Assembly (NCBI GenBank): GCA_011523445.1 | Contig: WTGT01000023.1 | Span: 1-31,752, forward strand | Length of the DNA: 31,752 nt | Origin: Paracoccaceae bacterium | GTDB taxonomy: Bacteria > Pseudomonadota > Alphaproteobacteria > Rhodobacterales > Rhodobacteraceae | Reading direction: 5' to 3' | In this document: positions 24,838-31,752 of the stretch, piece by piece | Numbering within the stretch: position 1 is the first letter of the stretch | Layout of the letters: the number at the start of each line of letters is the position of its first letter | Made by a program: the position numbers and the translations under genes | The notes under the pieces: generated by a model | Database searches by the model: none | What the model saw: only the letters and a program-made list of their open reading frames with translations | Told to the model about the DNA's origin: nothing

Positions 24838-25824
24838 ATGTTGCGTAAATTTATAATTTCTATTTCATTCCTGATGTTTGCCTGTACTCTCAGGGCTGAA
24901 ACCCTTACCATCTACACCTATGATTCCTTTACCAGTGATTGGGGACCAGGTCCCCTGATAACCGAAGTCTTCGAGCAGGAATGCAATTGCGAAATCGAAT
25001 GGCGTTCAGGGGTTGATGCTGCGGCGCTTCTTTCATTGTTGAAACTCGAAGGAGAAAATTCCAAGGCAGATGTCATTCTCGGTCTGGATACCAACCTCAT
25101 GGCCGAAGCTGTTGGCAGTGGTCTGGTCTCAACCCATGGCCTTGATGCAAACTACACCCTGCCGATGGATTGGGATGATCCCCATTTTGTACCTTACGAT
25201 TATGGGTATTTTGCCCTGATGTATGATAGTGAAGCCTTACCCAATCCTCCACAAAGCATGGAAGAATTGGTAGCAGGTGGTACCGAAAAGGATCTGATTA
25301 TACAGGATCCCAGAACCAGTTCACCTGGTTTGGGTTTTGTCTTTTGGCTCAGAAGTCTTTATGGTGAAGATACACCCGACGCCTGGTCCAGCTTGTCATC
25401 TAGAATCTTGACGGTGACACCGGGATGGGGTGAAGCCTATGGCATGTTCACGAATGGGGAAGCACCCATGGTAATGAGCTATACCACTTCACAATCCTAT
25501 CATGAGGTTGTTGAGGAGACTTCAAGGTACAAGGCATTGATTTTCCCCGAAGGCCATTACATGCAGGTTGAAGTAGCCGGGATAGGAGCCTATTCGGATC
25601 AATCAGAACTGGCACGGGATTTCCTGGATTTCCTGGTTTCCGAAAAGGCCCAGCAATTCATTCCAACCACCAACTGGATGTATCCAGTCATAGATGTTGG
25701 GGAATCTGTTCCTGAGGCGATGAAGGATCTTGAGCAACCCGAAATTAATTTCCTTCTTGATCCACAGGAAGCCGATGAAGTCAGGGAAGTCTGGATTGCC
25801 GAGTGGTTGGCATCGATGAACTGA
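24838..25824 (+). CDS. thiB: thiamine ABC transporter substrate-binding protein
   Basis: ThiB is the periplasmic protein that captures thiamine, its phosphate and its diphosphate and delivers them to ThiP. A signal peptide covers about 1-20 (positive start, hydrophobic core, cleavage after LRA). The mature protein starts ETLTIYTYDSF, a hallmark of ThiB, and contains ADVILGLDTNL, VPYDYGYFALMYD and DPRTSSPGLGF. The frame is open from 24775, but the ATG at 24838, with AAGAG 7 bases before it, gives the signal peptide directly and 328 residues. Control by the TPP riboswitch is expected. thiP begins 6 bases after the stop. Confidence 0.96.
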   Translation: MLRKFIISISFLMFACTLRAETLTIYTYDSFTSDWGPGPLITEVFEQECNCEIEWRSGVDAAALLSLLKLEGENSKADVILGLDTNLMAEAVGSGLVSTHGLDANYTLPMDWDDPHFVPYDYGYFALMYDSEALPNPPQSMEELVAGGTEKDLIIQDPRTSSPGLGFVFWLRSLYGEDTPDAWSSLSSRILTVTPGWGEAYGMFTNGEAPMVMSYTTSQSYHEVVEETSRYKALIFPEGHYMQVEVAGIGAYSDQSELARDFLDFLVSEKAQQFIPTTNWMYPVIDVGESVPEAMKDLEQPEINFLLDPQEADEVREVWIAEWLASMN

Positions 25825-25830
25825 TGATGC

Positions 25831-27429
25831 ATGGAGGGTTATAAACCATTAATCTGGCCAGGGTTGTTAGCCCTGGTCTTCACCCCAGGTATTGCGATTG
25901 TAGCAATAATCTACATGGCATGGCTATCCATCTGGAACCTGAATGCCCTGAGAATTGATAGCTATATTCTGGAAGTCTTGGAATTCACCCTCTTCCAAGC
26001 CACCCTGTCTACCCTTTTCTCTCTGCTTTTTGCTCTACCTGTCGCTAGGGCACTGGCCCGAAGGACCGACTTTCCGGGTCGAGGCGTCATATTGAAATTA
26101 TTTGGACTTCCGCTGGTCATACCGGTTGTTGTTACCGTGTTTGGAATAACTGCCATCTGGGGACAAAACGGTTTGGTAAGTGAATTCCTCAAATATTTGG
26201 GTTTCAATGGGCTCAGCCCACTTTATGGGCTGACGGGAATATTGATAGCGCATACTTTTTTCAATATGCCACTAATGGTTCGTTTATTGCTCCCGATATG
26301 GGAATCAATACCTGGCGAGTATTGGCGAATTGCAAGCATGACCGGCATGAATTCCCTGTCAATGTTCCGGTATATCGAGCTCCCCAAGCTCAGGGATGGA
26401 TTGCCCGGCCTCGTGATCCTTGTTTTCCTCCTTTGTTTTACAAGTTTTACCATCGTGTTGATTTTGGGGGGTGGTCCACAATCAACAACCATCGAAGTTG
26501 CAATCTTCCATGAAGTCAGATCAAATTTCAATATTCCCAAGGCCATTTTCCTGGCCCTGATACAGGTTGCGATATGTCTCTGCGTCTCCTTGTTGTTATT
26601 GAAGTTTGCCCTTCTCCAGCCGGGCTCTGCCACCGAAAACCGGGCAAGTGTCCGACCCGATATCATCTCACCGCTCAGCAAGATCAATGATACATTCTGG
26701 ATTGCATTGGGCTGTTTGTGGGTAGGAGCACCGATTGCGGGTATTATTGCCAAGGGACTCCTTGGACCGGTCGTTCAGGTATTGGGCAATCAGGCTGTGT
26801 GGGAGGCAACCCTCAGAAGTCTGATGGTAGGATTTGGTTCTGGTATGATTGCCGTCAGTTTGGGTTTATTGCTATCCTCAACAACTAGGGATATTGCAGT
26901 AAGGTGGAAAAACACCGGCTTGGCAAATCGTCTGGAACTGACCGGTAGCCAGGCACTGATTGTATCACCCATAATCCTCGGTACGGGGCTGTTTGTAATC
27001 TTGAATCCTTTCATCCCGATATTCGAATACAATCTTTATCTTGCAACATTGATTAACGGATTTATTGCCGTGCCCTTTGTCTTGAGATTGGTTAGTCCGG
27101 TACTGAGGGAGAATGTGGAAAAACATGATGCGTTATGCAATAGTTTGGGTCTGGGAGGTTGGAACAAAATCAGAATTGTGGAAATTCCCCTGGCCAAGAA
27201 GGAAATCATTCTGGCCTTTGCCTTGACGACAGCCATGGCTACCGGGGATTTGACGTCCGTGGTATTCTTCAGTGCGGGAAGAGATCCAACCCTTGCCCTT
27301 ATGTTGTATCAGGCCCTTGGAAATTACCGGGTCAATGATTCAGCTGTCATGGCTTTGCTGCTAATAGTTGTTTGTCTAATGGTGTTTGTAATAATTGAAA
27401 GGCTAGGCAATGTCCTTTTCAGGTCTTGA
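25831..27429 (+). CDS. thiP: thiamine ABC transporter permease
   Basis: ThiP is the inner membrane permease of the thiamine importer, built as two fused binding-protein-dependent permease domains with about 12 membrane segments in 532 residues. Each half has an EAA-like coupling loop: EYWRIASMTGMNSLS in the N-terminal half and HDALCNSLGLGGWNKI in the C-terminal half. The C-terminal segment ATGDLTSVVFFS is typical of ThiP. The ATG at 25831 lies 6 bases after the thiB stop with little ribosome site, so it depends on coupling. It overlaps thiQ by 20 bases. Confidence 0.95.
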   Translation: MEGYKPLIWPGLLALVFTPGIAIVAIIYMAWLSIWNLNALRIDSYILEVLEFTLFQATLSTLFSLLFALPVARALARRTDFPGRGVILKLFGLPLVIPVVVTVFGITAIWGQNGLVSEFLKYLGFNGLSPLYGLTGILIAHTFFNMPLMVRLLLPIWESIPGEYWRIASMTGMNSLSMFRYIELPKLRDGLPGLVILVFLLCFTSFTIVLILGGGPQSTTIEVAIFHEVRSNFNIPKAIFLALIQVAICLCVSLLLLKFALLQPGSATENRASVRPDIISPLSKINDTFWIALGCLWVGAPIAGIIAKGLLGPVVQVLGNQAVWEATLRSLMVGFGSGMIAVSLGLLLSSTTRDIAVRWKNTGLANRLELTGSQALIVSPIILGTGLFVILNPFIPIFEYNLYLATLINGFIAVPFVLRLVSPVLRENVEKHDALCNSLGLGGWNKIRIVEIPLAKKEIILAFALTTAMATGDLTSVVFFSAGRDPTLALMLYQALGNYRVNDSAVMALLLIVVCLMVFVIIERLGNVLFRS

Positions 27430-28135
27430 GTTGGTTGCGGTTGAGTTTGAGCAGGGAGAGTGGGATCTGAATGTTTCCCTCAAATTGCCCAAGGGTACCC
27501 TCAATGGATTGATTGGGGCCAGTGGGGCCGGTAAAAGCACTCTCCTTTCCCTGATTGCAGGATTCCAGACCGTGCATTCCGGGACAATCAAGTTCAATGA
27601 CGAAACAATAACCAGATTGCCGCCCTCGAAGCGCCCGATATCCATTCTTTTTCAGGAACACAACCTGTTTTCCCACCTGACTGCGTTTCAAAATGTTCTG
27701 CTTGGTATCAACCCAAGCCTTAAAGTAACCGACTCCACGGAACAAGAGGTATATTCAGCCCTTGATCAGGTGGGGTTGAAGTCCAAGGAACACAGAAATC
27801 CCAAGAATCTCTCCGGGGGTGAACGCCAAAGGGTTGCGATTGCCCGAACACTTGTCATGAAGAGACCGGTATTGTTGCTGGACGAACCCTTTACAGCCCT
27901 TGGCCCTGCCCTCAGGGCAGAGATGCTCAATCTGGTCAAGGACCTGAGTTTAGAGAAGGGGTTAACAGTATTGATGGTTTCCCATACTCCAGAGGACCTA
28001 GCTGGATTTGCCGAAAATTCAGCCTTCATGGACCAGGGTCGAATAATTTATTTCAAACCCACCCGGGAATTGCTTGATGGAAAAAACCTGCCCGAAATTA
28101 CCAGATACCTGAAGTTTGAGGAAAACCAACATTAG
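27410..28135 (+). CDS. thiQ: thiamine ABC transporter ATP-binding protein
   Basis: ThiQ powers the thiamine importer from the cytoplasmic side. All ABC motifs are visible: Walker A GASGAGKST at 36-44, the Q-loop glutamine at 82, the signature LSGGERQR from 134, Walker B LLLDEPF with D158 and E159, and the switch histidine in VSHT. The D-loop reads TALGPALR, so the usual aspartate is a glycine at 165. The 241 residues are normal length. It starts inside the end of thiP (20 bases overlap), and AAAGG lies before the ATG. It is the last gene of the riboswitch-controlled operon. Confidence 0.95.
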   Translation: MSFSGLELVAVEFEQGEWDLNVSLKLPKGTLNGLIGASGAGKSTLLSLIAGFQTVHSGTIKFNDETITRLPPSKRPISILFQEHNLFSHLTAFQNVLLGINPSLKVTDSTEQEVYSALDQVGLKSKEHRNPKNLSGGERQRVAIARTLVMKRPVLLLDEPFTALGPALRAEMLNLVKDLSLEKGLTVLMVSHTPEDLAGFAENSAFMDQGRIIYFKPTRELLDGKNLPEITRYLKFEENQH

Positions 28136-28341
28136 GTTCTATCAGTGGAAATTCAATTTACATTGAATCACAATCCAAAGAAAAAAACAGGAGTAAATAG
28201 GCTAATTTAAAACAAATTTTGGCCTAATGCTTTAATATGACATGCCCATAATTGAATTGATTACACTCGTTCACAATATCATGGTGGGTATGCGACAATT
28301 TTTGACCATTCAAACATTCGAAATCTAGGGGAATATCAAAT
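28136..28341. other. intergenic region thiQ / mutM
   Basis: About 200 AT-rich bases with no gene I can support. A 6-bp stem, ATTCAA 28151-28156 with TTGAAT 28163-28168, lies just after thiQ, but no T-tract follows, so it is a poor terminator. A loose promoter for mutM may lie at TTGAAT-16-CAATAT, near 28250-28280. The mutM ribosome site GGGGA is at 28328-28332. Confidence 0.3.
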
Positions 28342-29190
28342 ATGCCCGAACTTCCTGAGGTAGAAACCGTACGTAAGGGGTTACAACAGTATATGGAGGG
28401 TCAATCCATAGGTAAGATTGAGGTATTTACCTCAAAGTTAAGGTGGGAATTGCCAGAATCATTTGAAAAAAACTTGATCAACCAGACAATCACCACAATA
28501 GCCAGAAGGGGAAAATATCTCATTCTGGAGGTCTCAAATGGACATTGCCTCATAGTTCACCTTGGCATGACCGGCAGTTTTGCGATTTTCTCTACCAATG
28601 GGTTTCCGAAATATGACAATTGTCGGAGGGACAAGCATGATCATGTGGTTTTTCATTTGGGAAATGGAACAGTAATAGCCTACAATGACCCCAGGAAATT
28701 CGGTATAATGAACCTGATACCAGAATCCGAATTGAGCATTTATCCACCTCTAAAAACACTTGGTGTGGAGCCGTTGGGAAACGGATTTGATGAAAAATAT
28801 CTTAAATATCACCTCGATAGGAGATCGTCTCCTGTCAAAAACTTTCTACTGGATCAGAAGATTATTGCCGGTATTGGTAATATCTATGCCAGCGAGGCAC
28901 TCTGGAGAGCAGGGATTTCTCCACGCAGAAAAGCATACAGGATTTCCCAAAAAAAGGCCGGCTTGCTTGTAAAAGCCATTCGTGATGTCTTGAATGAAGC
29001 CATCAAATCAGGTGGTTCGACCCTGAGAAATTACCGGAGTGTTGCGGGCAATCTGGGGTATTTTCAACATCAATTCTGTGTCTATGACCAGGAAGGGAGA
29101 CCATGCAATAATGAAAATTGTGATGGTCAAATAAATCGGATTGTTCAGACGGGAAGATCAACTTTTTATTGTCCATCCTGTCAAAAGTAG
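28342..29190 (+). CDS. mutM: formamidopyrimidine-DNA glycosylase MutM (Fpg)
   Basis: MutM removes 8-oxoguanine and ring-opened purines from DNA and cuts the strand by beta,delta-elimination. The required N-terminus PELPEVETVR is intact, with the nucleophilic proline after Met and the general acid Glu. The catalytic lysine lies in RRGKYLIL (K58 counting Met). The helix-two-turn-helix region GNIYASEALWRAGI and the GGSTLRNY stretch follow. The zinc finger has C255, C260, C277 and C280; the first pair is spaced C-x4-C rather than C-x2-C, which I recall as usual for alphaproteobacterial MutM. At 282 residues it is full length. GGGGA precedes the ATG by 9 bases. Confidence 0.97.
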   Translation: MPELPEVETVRKGLQQYMEGQSIGKIEVFTSKLRWELPESFEKNLINQTITTIARRGKYLILEVSNGHCLIVHLGMTGSFAIFSTNGFPKYDNCRRDKHDHVVFHLGNGTVIAYNDPRKFGIMNLIPESELSIYPPLKTLGVEPLGNGFDEKYLKYHLDRRSSPVKNFLLDQKIIAGIGNIYASEALWRAGISPRRKAYRISQKKAGLLVKAIRDVLNEAIKSGGSTLRNYRSVAGNLGYFQHQFCVYDQEGRPCNNENCDGQINRIVQTGRSTFYCPSCQK

Positions 29191-29272
29191 AGAGTTCAGA
29201 ATTATATGTAATTGATATTGCTTTCGGACCCATGAAATTCAGGGGGTTATTGGATATTTGGAGATATGAATT

Positions 29273-30046
29273 ATGGCATATGAAAACATCATTGTTGAAA
29301 CCAAAGGAAAGGTGGGAGTAATTTCCCTTTCTGCCGGTAAACTGAATCCATTGAGCAAGCAGTTGCTGCGGGAATTGATGGATGCCATGAAAACCTTTGA
29401 GGCGGATGACAATATTCTTTGCATTGTTATCTTCGGTAACGATGAGGTCTTTTGTGCTGGTGCGAATATCAAGGAATTCGCCGATGAAAATTTCGTGGAT
29501 ATGTTTTCCCAGAATAGATTTGGTGAAGAAACGGAAGCTTTTCGCAATTGCCGCAAGCCGATCATTGCTGGTGTCAACGGATATGCCCTTGGAGGTGGGT
29601 GCGAATTGGCCATGAATTGTGACATGATCGTAGCTGCTGAATCCGCTCAATTCGGTCAACCCGAAATCCTGCTTGGTCTTATGCCTGGGCTGGGTGGTAC
29701 ACAACGTCTGACCAGGGCAATTGGCAAGGCCAAGTCGATGGAAATGCATCTGACTGGCAGGAGGATGAGTGCGCTGGAAGCCGATCAGGCGGGATTGGTT
29801 TCCAAGGTCGTACCCGATGCCAACCTGAAAGAGGAAACCATGGCGTTGGCCAATAAAATAACCGAACAGGCACCACTGTCAGTCATGGCAATCAAAGAAG
29901 CCATCAACCAATCCGAGGAGCTGCCATTAAGGGAAGGATTATTGCTAGAAAGAAGATTGTTTCATGCCTTGTTCGCAACCGAGGACAAAAATGAGGGTGT
30001 ACAGGCCTTTATTGAAAAGCGAAAGGCTAATTTCACGGGAAAATGA
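29273..30046 (+). CDS. enoyl-CoA hydratase/isomerase family protein
   Basis: This crotonase-family enzyme hydrates trans-2-enoyl-CoA to 3-hydroxyacyl-CoA, as in fatty acid beta-oxidation or amino acid breakdown. The oxyanion hole stretches CAGANIKEF and YALGGGCELA are present, and both catalytic glutamates of true hydratases are present, E111 (GGGCE) and E131 (GQPE). At 257 residues it has the normal short-chain hydratase length. GGAG precedes the ATG. A hydratase directly after mutM is a common alphaproteobacterial pairing, usually followed by rpsT; here a copper ATPase follows instead, 152 bases on. The substrate chain length cannot be told. Confidence 0.93.
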   Translation: MAYENIIVETKGKVGVISLSAGKLNPLSKQLLRELMDAMKTFEADDNILCIVIFGNDEVFCAGANIKEFADENFVDMFSQNRFGEETEAFRNCRKPIIAGVNGYALGGGCELAMNCDMIVAAESAQFGQPEILLGLMPGLGGTQRLTRAIGKAKSMEMHLTGRRMSALEADQAGLVSKVVPDANLKEETMALANKITEQAPLSVMAIKEAINQSEELPLREGLLLERRLFHALFATEDKNEGVQAFIEKRKANFTGK

Positions 30047-30198
30047 TTTCCCAAAGAGTATATCGGTAAGTTTTGCAGACCAAGGTCAAACCCTGTGGAA
30101 AATAAATTTGGATTTACCTGACTCTGATGTTATTTGTTGTGATGACTTCTTGAGTTAAGGTCAATATTCAAATGAGTAAAGATTGAAGTCCGGCCATT

Positions 30199-31752
30199 AT
30201 GGGAACCAATACCATCAGTTTTCATGTAAGTGGCATGAGTTGTTCGGCTTGTGCCACACGACTTGAGAAATCCCTGCAAAAATCCGAGAATGTGATATCA
30301 GCCTCGGTCAATTTTGCCCTTGAGACTGCCAATCTGGAACTCCATAAAATTACTCCCCTGAAGAAAATCCAGAAATGGGTAAGGGATGCCGGATTTGAGG
30401 TTGTAACCGAAACATATCAATTTGAATTGCCCAAAGAATGTTCACAAGGTGCAATCAATTCCCTGATGGATGCCCTAAGAGATTCCCAAGAGATTATTGA
30501 TGTATCATTATCCAGCTCAAATTCCCTTTTGAAGGTAGTCTGTATCAGCCATGCCACAAGCAAAAATCTCATATTGGATATTGCCCATGGCAAGGGAATA
30601 CATCTCGGATTGCTTGACGACAGTGATAATAAAACGGGTATTTCCGTCAATATACTGAGAAATGAATTTATCAAGGTTGTATCAGCAGTTATACTTACCT
30701 TGCCCTTTTTCCTGATGATGCTGTTCAACCATGTGGGATTAAAGGATTTGTGGAGCGGATTATTTCCGCCTCTGCTACAGGGATTTGTGGCAACCTTTAT
30801 TTTGGTTGTTCTTGGTGCCGGTTTCTTCAAGGGGTCGTATTTTGCCCTTCGACAAGCTAGTGCAAACATGGAAGTCCTGGTTGTCCTTGGTTCTTCTACT
30901 GCATGCCTATTCAGTTGGTACCAGATAATCACGGGTGAACAGACCTCTCATTATTTCGAAACAACAGCATTCATCATCACTTTTGTTCTGATAGGCAAAT
31001 ACCTGGAGAACCGCACCAAAAGCAAAGTTGCCGATGCAATTACCGATCTAATGGCCCTCCAGCCTGAAGAGGCTCTTTTAGTTATGGATGGAGGTCATAC
31101 GAGGTCACTTCCGGCAAGTGGAATCCAAGTCGGTGATGTTCTGCTTTGTCAGGCGGGGCAAAAAATACCTGTTGATGGAGAGGTAATCAAGGGATCGGCA
31201 GAAGTTGATGAAGCCATGATCTCGGGAGAGAGCTTGCCCATACTCAAGAATATCGGTTCCAAGGTAATTGCCGGATCTATTAATTGTGATGGATTGATTC
31301 ACATCAAGGCAGAGGCAATTGGTGAAGAGGCCACACTTGCGCGCCTGATCAGGTTTATTGAAGAAGCTCATTCCAGAAAAGCCAGAATCTATCCGCTTGT
31401 GGATAAAGTCAGCAATATTTTTGTCCCAGCTGTTTTGGTTCTATCACTGGTTTCGCTTACATTCTGGCTGTTTTCCGGAGTGGGATTTGAACTTGCGCTG
31501 ATCAATGCCGTGTCAGTCCTAGTCATTGCCTGTCCTTGTGCACTGGGTCTGGCTACTCCTACTGCAATAATGGCTGGTACCAGCCTAGCTGCTAGAAAGG
31601 GGATATTGATCAGGGACAGCGAAATGTTGCAAAAAGCACGCTCACTAACGTATCTCGTATTTGATAAAACCGGAACCCTTACCACAGGGCAACCAAAGAT
31701 TGACAAAATTTATCCACTTTCACCCGACCACGATTCTAACCAAATGATTGCC
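30199..31752 (+). CDS. copper-type P1B ATPase, 3' end beyond window
   Basis: The frame from ATG 30199 stays open to the window end (518 codons), so the gene is partial. It encodes a heavy-metal P-type ATPase that exports Cu(I) from the cytoplasm. An N-terminal HMA domain has GMSCSAC with the metal ligands C15 and C18. A second HMA-sized region (about 72-135) has no CxxC. Membrane segments start near residue 155. The actuator motif is SGES at 342-345, the intramembrane metal site is CPC at 445-447 and the phosphorylation motif DKTGT is at 489-493. The ATP-binding part and last membrane segments are missing. CPC indicates Cu(I)/Ag(I). The ribosome binding site is weak. Confidence 0.95.
   Translation, partial: MGTNTISFHVSGMSCSACATRLEKSLQKSENVISASVNFALETANLELHKITPLKKIQKWVRDAGFEVVTETYQFELPKECSQGAINSLMDALRDSQEIIDVSLSSSNSLLKVVCISHATSKNLILDIAHGKGIHLGLLDDSDNKTGISVNILRNEFIKVVSAVILTLPFFLMMLFNHVGLKDLWSGLFPPLLQGFVATFILVVLGAGFFKGSYFALRQASANMEVLVVLGSSTACLFSWYQIITGEQTSHYFETTAFIITFVLIGKYLENRTKSKVADAITDLMALQPEEALLVMDGGHTRSLPASGIQVGDVLLCQAGQKIPVDGEVIKGSAEVDEAMISGESLPILKNIGSKVIAGSINCDGLIHIKAEAIGEEATLARLIRFIEEAHSRKARIYPLVDKVSNIFVPAVLVLSLVSLTFWLFSGVGFELALINAVSVLVIACPCALGLATPTAIMAGTSLAARKGILIRDSEMLQKARSLTYLVFDKTGTLTTGQPKIDKIYPLSPDHDSNQMIA

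Noticed and set aside
31393..31405. DnaA-box-like TGTGGATAA in the copper ATPase gene, with near matches at 12541, 28741, 30108 and 31708
   Set aside because: Only one site is an exact match, the sites are scattered and mostly inside coding sequence, and no AT-rich unwinding region or dnaA gene accompanies them. This is not an origin.
30417..31706. Minus-strand open frames under the copper ATPase gene
   Set aside because: The plus-strand frame from 30199 carries the HMA, CPC and DKTGT motifs without interruption, so the antisense frames are shadows.
1..31752. CRISPR arrays, insertion sequences, prophage genes or rRNA
   Set aside because: No regularly spaced repeats, transposase or phage-type proteins, or rRNA segments were seen on either strand.

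Overview
This is a mid-GC bacterial chromosome segment with densely packed genes. It is almost certainly alphaproteobacterial. The pointers are an AddA/AddB repair nuclease pair instead of RecBCD, the amgK-murU peptidoglycan recycling pair beside tsaE, a hemD / Mic60-like (mitofilin) / hemY cluster divergent from tsaD, ubiE-ubiB, and MutM with a C-x4-C zinc finger next to an enoyl-CoA hydratase. I cannot fix the order from sequence alone; a Rhodobacterales- or Rhodospirillales-like lineage fits.

Layout. At 74-2318, accD and folC run rightwards. At 2360-11400 a leftward block holds tsaE, amgK, murU, addB, addA and trxA (tRNA modification, cell-wall recycling, double-strand break repair, thiol redox). 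At 11474-12448 lies a leftward glutathionyl-hydroquinone reductase, divergent from ahcY (12719-14113). AhcY is followed by an AlkD-like gene, which converges on an EVE-domain gene and tsaD (both leftward). At 16596-20696, rightward, are hemD, the Mic60-like protein, hemY and tRNA-Thr(CGT). At 20709-21138 is the remnant of a BrnT toxin with an intact BrnA antitoxin. At 21337-24508, leftward, are a uronate-dehydrogenase-like SDR, ubiB and ubiE. At 24659-28135 a TPP riboswitch precedes the thiamine importer thiB-thiP-thiQ. At 28342-31752, rightward, are mutM, an enoyl-CoA hydratase and a copper-type P1B ATPase that is cut by the window end.

How it works together. Most of the window is housekeeping. 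One operon couples DNA repair with cell-wall salvage, one makes tetrapyrrole and inner-membrane architecture proteins, one makes ubiquinone, and one imports thiamine under riboswitch control. Compared with the gene order I recall for other alphaproteobacteria, several expected neighbours are missing or replaced (hemC, gpsA, a sensor kinase, rpsT/dnaA). That suggests a rearranged or somewhat streamlined genome.

The clearest accessory signal is the brnT fragment and brnA immediately after the tRNA-Thr gene. I did not find a convincing new multi-gene system. The items most worth a second look are the orphan antitoxin, the predicted switching helix of the TPP riboswitch with an inverted repeat upstream of it, the degenerate second metal-binding-like domain in the copper ATPase, and the unexplained ahcY leader.
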